From contig JAJRVX010000474.1 of assembly GCA_024277095.1 (NCBI GenBank), forward strand, positions 1-9,182: a stretch of DNA of 9,182 nt, read 5' to 3'. This document shows, one piece after another, positions 7,301 through 9,182 of this stretch (position 1 is its first letter; every line of letters begins with the position of its first letter). The notes beneath the pieces are model-generated. The model was given only the letters and a program-made list of their open reading frames with translations. It did no database searches and was not told where the DNA came from. The position numbers were made by a program, and so were the translations under genes. The stretch comes from DUEN01 sp024277095. Lineage in GTDB: Bacteria > Chloroflexota > Anaerolineae > DUEN01.

Positions 7301-8027
7301 TAATGACCCACTCTACGAAGAGGCAAAGCGAACGTATGGCTTACCTCTTCAAATGATCTGCATTGGAGAGCACCTGAAACGCATACTCTCCAACTTGACA
7401 AAGAGGTCACCTGAGGTCATCGACTTTGGATTAGACAATGACACCTTTCGAATGTATATGAGTCCAGAGAACCGACCAAGACCCTACAAAGTGTTATTCT
7501 TCGCCCGGCCAAAGGTAAAGCGACGCGGGTTTGAACTCGGAATTGCGGCTCTGCAATTGTTGAAGGAACTACGTCCCGATGTACAGGTGTTGACCTTTGG
7601 TGCATCCGAAGAAGAAATCGGGAAATTGCCCTTTGATGCCACTCACTTGGGGATTATCTCGCCAGAGCGATTGGCGGGAGTCCTAAATGAAGCGCACATC
7701 CTGCTGTGTTTTTCGCTTTCAAATATCTCGTGGGTGCCTTTTGAAGGAATGGGGTGTGGCGCAGCCGTTGTTGAGGTCGACCGCCCTTCTGTACGGGAGA
7801 TGGTCGGAGAAGGAACCTGTCTATTAGCGGAGCCTCGCCCGGCAGCGGTTTTGGAGGCGATTATGGAACTGCTCGACGATGACGATCTACGTGTGGCGAT
7901 TGCCCGTAGAGGTGTGGAGTTCACGAAGGCCAAGACATGGGAGCGGTCAGCGGATCAATTTGAGGAGATCCTTCTTAGGCGGTGCTTCGTCAGGATTGGA
8001 TCGTTGATACCCAAGAGTATGGAGTGA
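4341..8027 (+). CDS. Sulfotransferase - coiled coil - double glycosyltransferase fusion protein
   Basis: A 1228-residue multidomain protein. Residues about 12-260 form a Sulfotransfer_3-type domain: P-loop GMHRSGTS (18-25), EPQADNPKGFWEH (46-58), WKDPR (115-119) and the 3'-phosphate site RNPIDVASS (141-149). Residues about 290-441 are a charged coiled coil with seven 14-residue units (302-399). A basic linker with SNYWRIGGPLRR (443-454) follows; this type of 'W-R-PLR' linker is common in coil-glycosyltransferase fusions. Residues about 510-861 form a GT-B glycosyltransferase (GT4-like): KRYRCDHHVEEL (524-535), FDTDDLVFD (589-597), SGTPTHDRDF (693-702), E782 in KYIEGALLQVPTVAS. Residues about 873-1216 form a second GT-B module resembling the WsaF-type rhamnosyltransferases: GGGYRTIFRLADSLAKRGH (887-905), YFVQDYEPEFY (975-985), FEGMGCGAAVVEV (1134-1146). 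There is no signal peptide or membrane segment, so it is cytoplasmic or membrane-associated. ATG 4341 is chosen over GTG 4269 because AGGCGG (4328-4333) lies 7 bases upstream and homology begins right after it. Acceptor and sugars are unknown. GC is about 43-55%. Confidence 0.93.
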   Translation: MSDRTSYAIKSRIICVLGMHRSGTSLITGLLNLLGVYLGPPEHLIEPQADNPKGFWEHEEITKLNDEILAVLGGTWHEPPALQLGWEGAAQLSSLRKRARALIRQEFATSDIWGWKDPRTCITLPFWQRLLPPMQYVICLRNPIDVASSLERRDGFSLDKGVRLWLAHVSAALQHTAGKPRLFVFYEDVVENGQEELQCLAEFIGRSEYVECADVQRRAEEFIDDELQHHRTLIVDVVDEARLAFPAKAVYLALRACVEPRGRGPSQRGIADHTIEEALNILSGYSLIAQADFDRLRAQVTEKEEGLRALRSQLAEKESVVGSLTEQVTEKEQQVEMLRGQVAEKEQQVEMLRGQMEEKEQQVEMLRGQMEEKEQQVQALRGQLAEREQQAIELSHELVVRVETLRNHLFEARDTIRRHEAFIHLQHRQLMQSQAELHAIRESNYWRIGGPLRRMIDKLKRIVRIGRLIVRAPIRRLPGVVRRDGLPGAWKAARAYLRGTARTSEVHQEIGVVMFISGCPGDAKRYRCDHHVEELQMLGCACADALYGEVDLGEVLDRFHIFVLHRVPYGPDVDWFLKEAHRRGKVVIFDTDDLVFDPDASQMVAALRNMSETDRTLFVEGLRRYKQTMQRCDAVLVSTESLQREALAVHSRVYVVHNAASMDMCHLSEEALGREIVRKQKEQNDDVVIAYFSGTPTHDRDFLEAADAVLWALNEYRQVVFWAVGHLHLDERFDEYGDRVVRIPIRPWEKLPDLMARVDINLAPLEPHNRFTDAKSCIKYIEGALLQVPTVASRRTDFVRVIRHGENGFLADSHDEWREALRLLIENEVARRGIGQRAWRDVLTNHTTKARANILYQALSRMSRSLEHDKGPLNINWVLRAPIASRGGGYRTIFRLADSLAKRGHHVRVYVEPVAHLDGMTETEIVEFVQKNFGPLDVDIHIGHRNLLPADATIATNWPTAYTVAEHRESLWKFYFVQDYEPEFYEVNDPLYEEAKRTYGLPLQMICIGEHLKRILSNLTKRSPEVIDFGLDNDTFRMYMSPENRPRPYKVLFFARPKVKRRGFELGIAALQLLKELRPDVQVLTFGASEEEIGKLPFDATHLGIISPERLAGVLNEAHILLCFSLSNISWVPFEGMGCGAAVVEVDRPSVREMVGEGTCLLAEPRPAAVLEAIMELLDDDDLRVAIARRGVEFTKAKTWERSADQFEEILLRRCFVRIGSLIPKSME
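5244..5537 (+). repeat. 42-base tandem repeats encoding the coiled coil (7 units)
   Basis: Seven consecutive 42-base units encode 14-residue (two-heptad) coil units of the form EKEQQVEMLRGQxx. The middle three (5328-5369, 5370-5411, 5412-5453) are identical over their first 36 bases, and the second and third are identical over all 42. The unit at 5454-5495 differs at a few bases, and the outer units (5244-5285, 5286-5327, 5496-5537) are more diverged. The pattern shows recent in-frame duplication in the centre of an older repeat array. Confidence 0.95.
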
Positions 8028-8167
8028 CATTGATCCCGTGATGTACTATAAGCAGGAGTTTCACATTGACGTGAGAATGAGTTGCGAAATATCCTTCGGG
8101 TGCTGAAGCCCAAGACTGGCCTAGGCCGTGGAATGGATACGCGTATTTTAGCTTATTAGGTAGGAAT

Positions 8168-8338
8168 GGTGGCGAAGGGACAGCCCAGGAAATCAACCAA
8201 GGCCTGGAAGATCCGACTCGAGAAGGTATTGAGCGCATGATCACGGCCGCCCTAGGATCGGAAGTCGAAGAGTATTTGCAACAGCTGTGCCATCTTCGAA
8301 ATGAGCAGGGTCATGCGCTGGCCATGCGCATCGGCTAA
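8168..8338 (+). pseudogene. Remnant of an IS256-family (Mutator-type) transposase N-terminus
   Basis: The frame ending at TAA 8336-8338 reads EDPTREGIERMITAALGSEV, then EEYLQQLCHLRNEQGHALAM and RIG. This resembles the start of IS256-type transposases, where a 'LERLI.AALE.EVEEYL' helix is followed by 'R.E.GRALVVRNG'. A complete enzyme has about 400 residues; here only about 55 remain, the usual RNG is RIG and a stop follows immediately, and the DDE catalytic domain is missing. The frame stays open upstream to about 8090, but I recognise nothing there and see no good start codon. I saw no terminal inverted repeats or target duplication. The call rests on recognised sequence style, so moderate confidence. 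Confidence 0.55.
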
Positions 8339-8436
8339 GAACGCGGGCGTACTTGTTGACCTTGGGCGCCATATCGATCCAAGCGTTCTAGGTCAATGAC
8401 CGTTGCCCTGGCCAGCGCGAGGATAGCAATATTCAT
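8335..8436 (-). CDS. Possible tiny minus-strand ORF, 33 residues, unknown
   Basis: Reading on the minus strand from ATG at 8436-8434 to TAG at 8337-8335 gives MNIAILALARATVIDLERL and a further 14 residues. What makes it worth listing is an AAGGAG Shine-Dalgarno sequence (complement of 8444-8449) 7 bases before the ATG. A 15-codon frame starting at 8480 ends with a TGA that overlaps this ATG as ATGA. The product is unrecognised; it may be the left-over 5' end of a gene whose remainder was lost, since it runs into the transposase remnant and their stop codons overlap. It could equally be chance. Confidence 0.25.
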   Translation of the reverse strand: MNIAILALARATVIDLERLDRYGAQGQQVRPRS

Positions 8437-8583
8437 GGACAGGCTCCTTGCAGGACGGCTTTGACCCCCTTGTCTTTCATGGAGCCCGTTTATCCTTTTA
8501 AGCCCACTGTTAATGTTACAGTCGTTATACTCTCGCCCTCCAAAGGATTATTCCTGCCCACGTTTCGGTAGGTGCCATGCCGC

Positions 8584-9182
8584 TTATCGAACGACAGGGA
8601 GGTAACTTGCGTCATTCCCAAAGTACAAAGCCGGCGTGAAGAAACCGTCCTGCGAGCCGACCACGAACCAATTGCCGGTCGCTTTCTCGAACATTGCCGC
8701 ATCCGTCTTTCCATCCCCATCATAGTCGCCAGGCAACGGGATATAGTTGGCGTCATTCCCAAAGTACAAAGCCGGCGTGAAGAAACCGTCCTGCGAGCCG
8801 ACCACGAACCAATTGCCGGTCGCCTTCTCGAACACTGCCGCATCCGTCTTCCCGTCCCCATCATAGTCGCCAGGCAACGGGATATAGTTGGCGTCATTCC
8901 CAAAGTTCAAAGCCGGCGTGAAGAAACCAGCCTGCGAGCCGACTACGAACCAGTTGCCGGTTGTCCTCTCGAACACTGCCGCATCCGTCTTCCCGTCCCC
9001 ATCGTAGTCGCCGGGAACAGGGATATAGTTGGCGTCATTCCCAAAGTTCAAAGCCGGCGTGAAGAAACCAGCCTGCGAGCCGACCACGAACCAATTGCCG
9101 GTCGCCTTCTCGAACACTGCCGCATCCGTCTTCCCGTCCCCATCATAGTCGCCAGGCAACGGGATATAGTTGGCGTCATTCC
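8584..9182 (-). CDS. FG-GAP/VCBS-like repeat protein, C-terminal part (5' end outside window)
   Basis: The frame on the minus strand is open from the right edge to TAA at 8586-8584, about 199 residues. It is made of 47-residue units with the core PGDYDGDGKTDAAVFEKATG followed by NWFVVGSQDGFFTPALYFGN. DYDGDGKTD is a DxDxDG calcium-binding loop, and units of this type belong to the FG-GAP/VCBS-like repeats found in secreted or surface bacterial proteins, where several units usually build a beta-propeller. Four complete units and the start of a fifth are present; the last ends with FGNDASYLPVVR and the stop, so there is no C-terminal sorting domain. The N-terminus and any signal peptide are outside the window. 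Its direction is opposite to the glycan genes, so it is a separate transcription unit. No clear terminator follows its stop. Confidence 0.9.
   Translation of the reverse strand, partial: NDANYIPLPGDYDGDGKTDAAVFEKATGNWFVVGSQAGFFTPALNFGNDANYIPVPGDYDGDGKTDAAVFERTTGNWFVVGSQAGFFTPALNFGNDANYIPLPGDYDGDGKTDAAVFEKATGNWFVVGSQDGFFTPALYFGNDANYIPLPGDYDGDGKTDAAMFEKATGNWFVVGSQDGFFTPALYFGNDASYLPVVR
8611..9182. repeat. 141-base tandem repeats (4 units plus a partial)
   Basis: The word GTCATTCCCAAAG recurs at 8611, 8752, 8893 and 9034, and GTCATTCC at 9175, an exact 141-base period (47 codons). Units are nearly identical at the DNA level, with scattered differences, for example TACAAAG versus TTCAAAG and GTCCTGCGAG versus GCCTGCGAG contexts, marking two sub-types: the two leftmost units encode SQDGFF/ALYFGN and the two to the right SQAGFF/ALNFGN. 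The array continues past the window edge. Confidence 0.95.

Noticed and set aside
8166..8240. 24-codon frame MVAKGQPRKSTKAWKIRLEK...
   Set aside because: It is short, overlaps the transposase remnant in another frame and has no proper ribosome binding site.
8338..8396. Inverted words AGAACGC/GCGTTCT and TTGACCT/AGGTCAA considered as a terminator or IS end
   Set aside because: The two pairs interleave, the loops are long and no T-run follows, so neither a terminator nor an IS end can be supported.
8490..8903. Second minus-strand frame through the 141-base repeats, 137 codons
   Set aside because: It is an out-of-frame shadow of the FG-GAP/VCBS array (141 is divisible by three). The translation is rich in R, S, M and W and lacks the DxDxDG pattern.
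8611..9182. Regular repeat array considered as CRISPR
   Set aside because: The units are contiguous, 141 bases long, without spacers, and encode a calcium-binding protein repeat.

Overview
The window looks like a bacterial surface-glycan locus: a set of genes for making, sulfating and exporting a polysaccharide. The left third is GC-rich (about 65-70% in the lines I counted). From about position 2880 rightwards the sequence drops to roughly 48-55% GC. The high-GC background, GTG/TTG starts, a GTATAATGGG box and the 'AACCACCAAGACACC...' / 'AACCACAGAGAG...' intergenic repeats would fit Chloroflexota (for example Anaerolineae), but this assignment is only a guess from style, not a proven taxonomy.

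Layout, left to right, all on the + strand up to 8027. (1) 1-534: C-terminal part of an alkaline-phosphatase-superfamily phosphohydrolase, cut by the window edge. (2) 543-1550: a stand-alone PAPS-dependent sulfotransferase. (3) 1551-1700: a 150-base leader carrying two dispersed-repeat-type motifs, one able to fold as a hairpin. (4) 1701-2231: cysC, adenylylsulfate kinase, starting at TTG behind a perfect AGGAGG. (5) 2232-2404: intergenic, with a hairpin and candidate promoter elements. (6) 2405-3247 and 3225-4025: overlapping wzm/wzt-type ABC-2 polysaccharide exporter genes. (7) 4026-4340: 315 bases with no gene I can support. (8) 4341-8027: a 1228-residue fusion of sulfotransferase, long coiled coil and two GT-B glycosyltransferase modules; the coil contains near-identical 42-base tandem repeats. 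(9) 8028-8583: mostly non-coding, with a decayed IS256-type transposase N-terminus and a tiny minus-strand ORF with a good ribosome binding site. (10) 8584-9182, minus strand: the C-terminal end of a protein built of 47-residue FG-GAP/VCBS-like calcium-binding repeats (141-base tandem DNA repeats), running off the right edge.

How the genes may work together (inference): CysC makes PAPS, the sulfate donor; the two sulfotransferase domains put sulfate on a glycan built in part by the fused glycosyltransferases; Wzm/Wzt move the product across the membrane. The most interesting object is the fusion protein. Its order, modifying enzyme then coiled coil then polymerising-type glycosyltransferases, resembles the E. 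coli O9a WbdD/WbdA chain-length ruler system, but with a sulfotransferase in place of the methyltransferase/kinase cap and with everything on one chain. This analogy is a hypothesis, and the absence of a carbohydrate-binding domain on Wzt counts against the simplest version of it.
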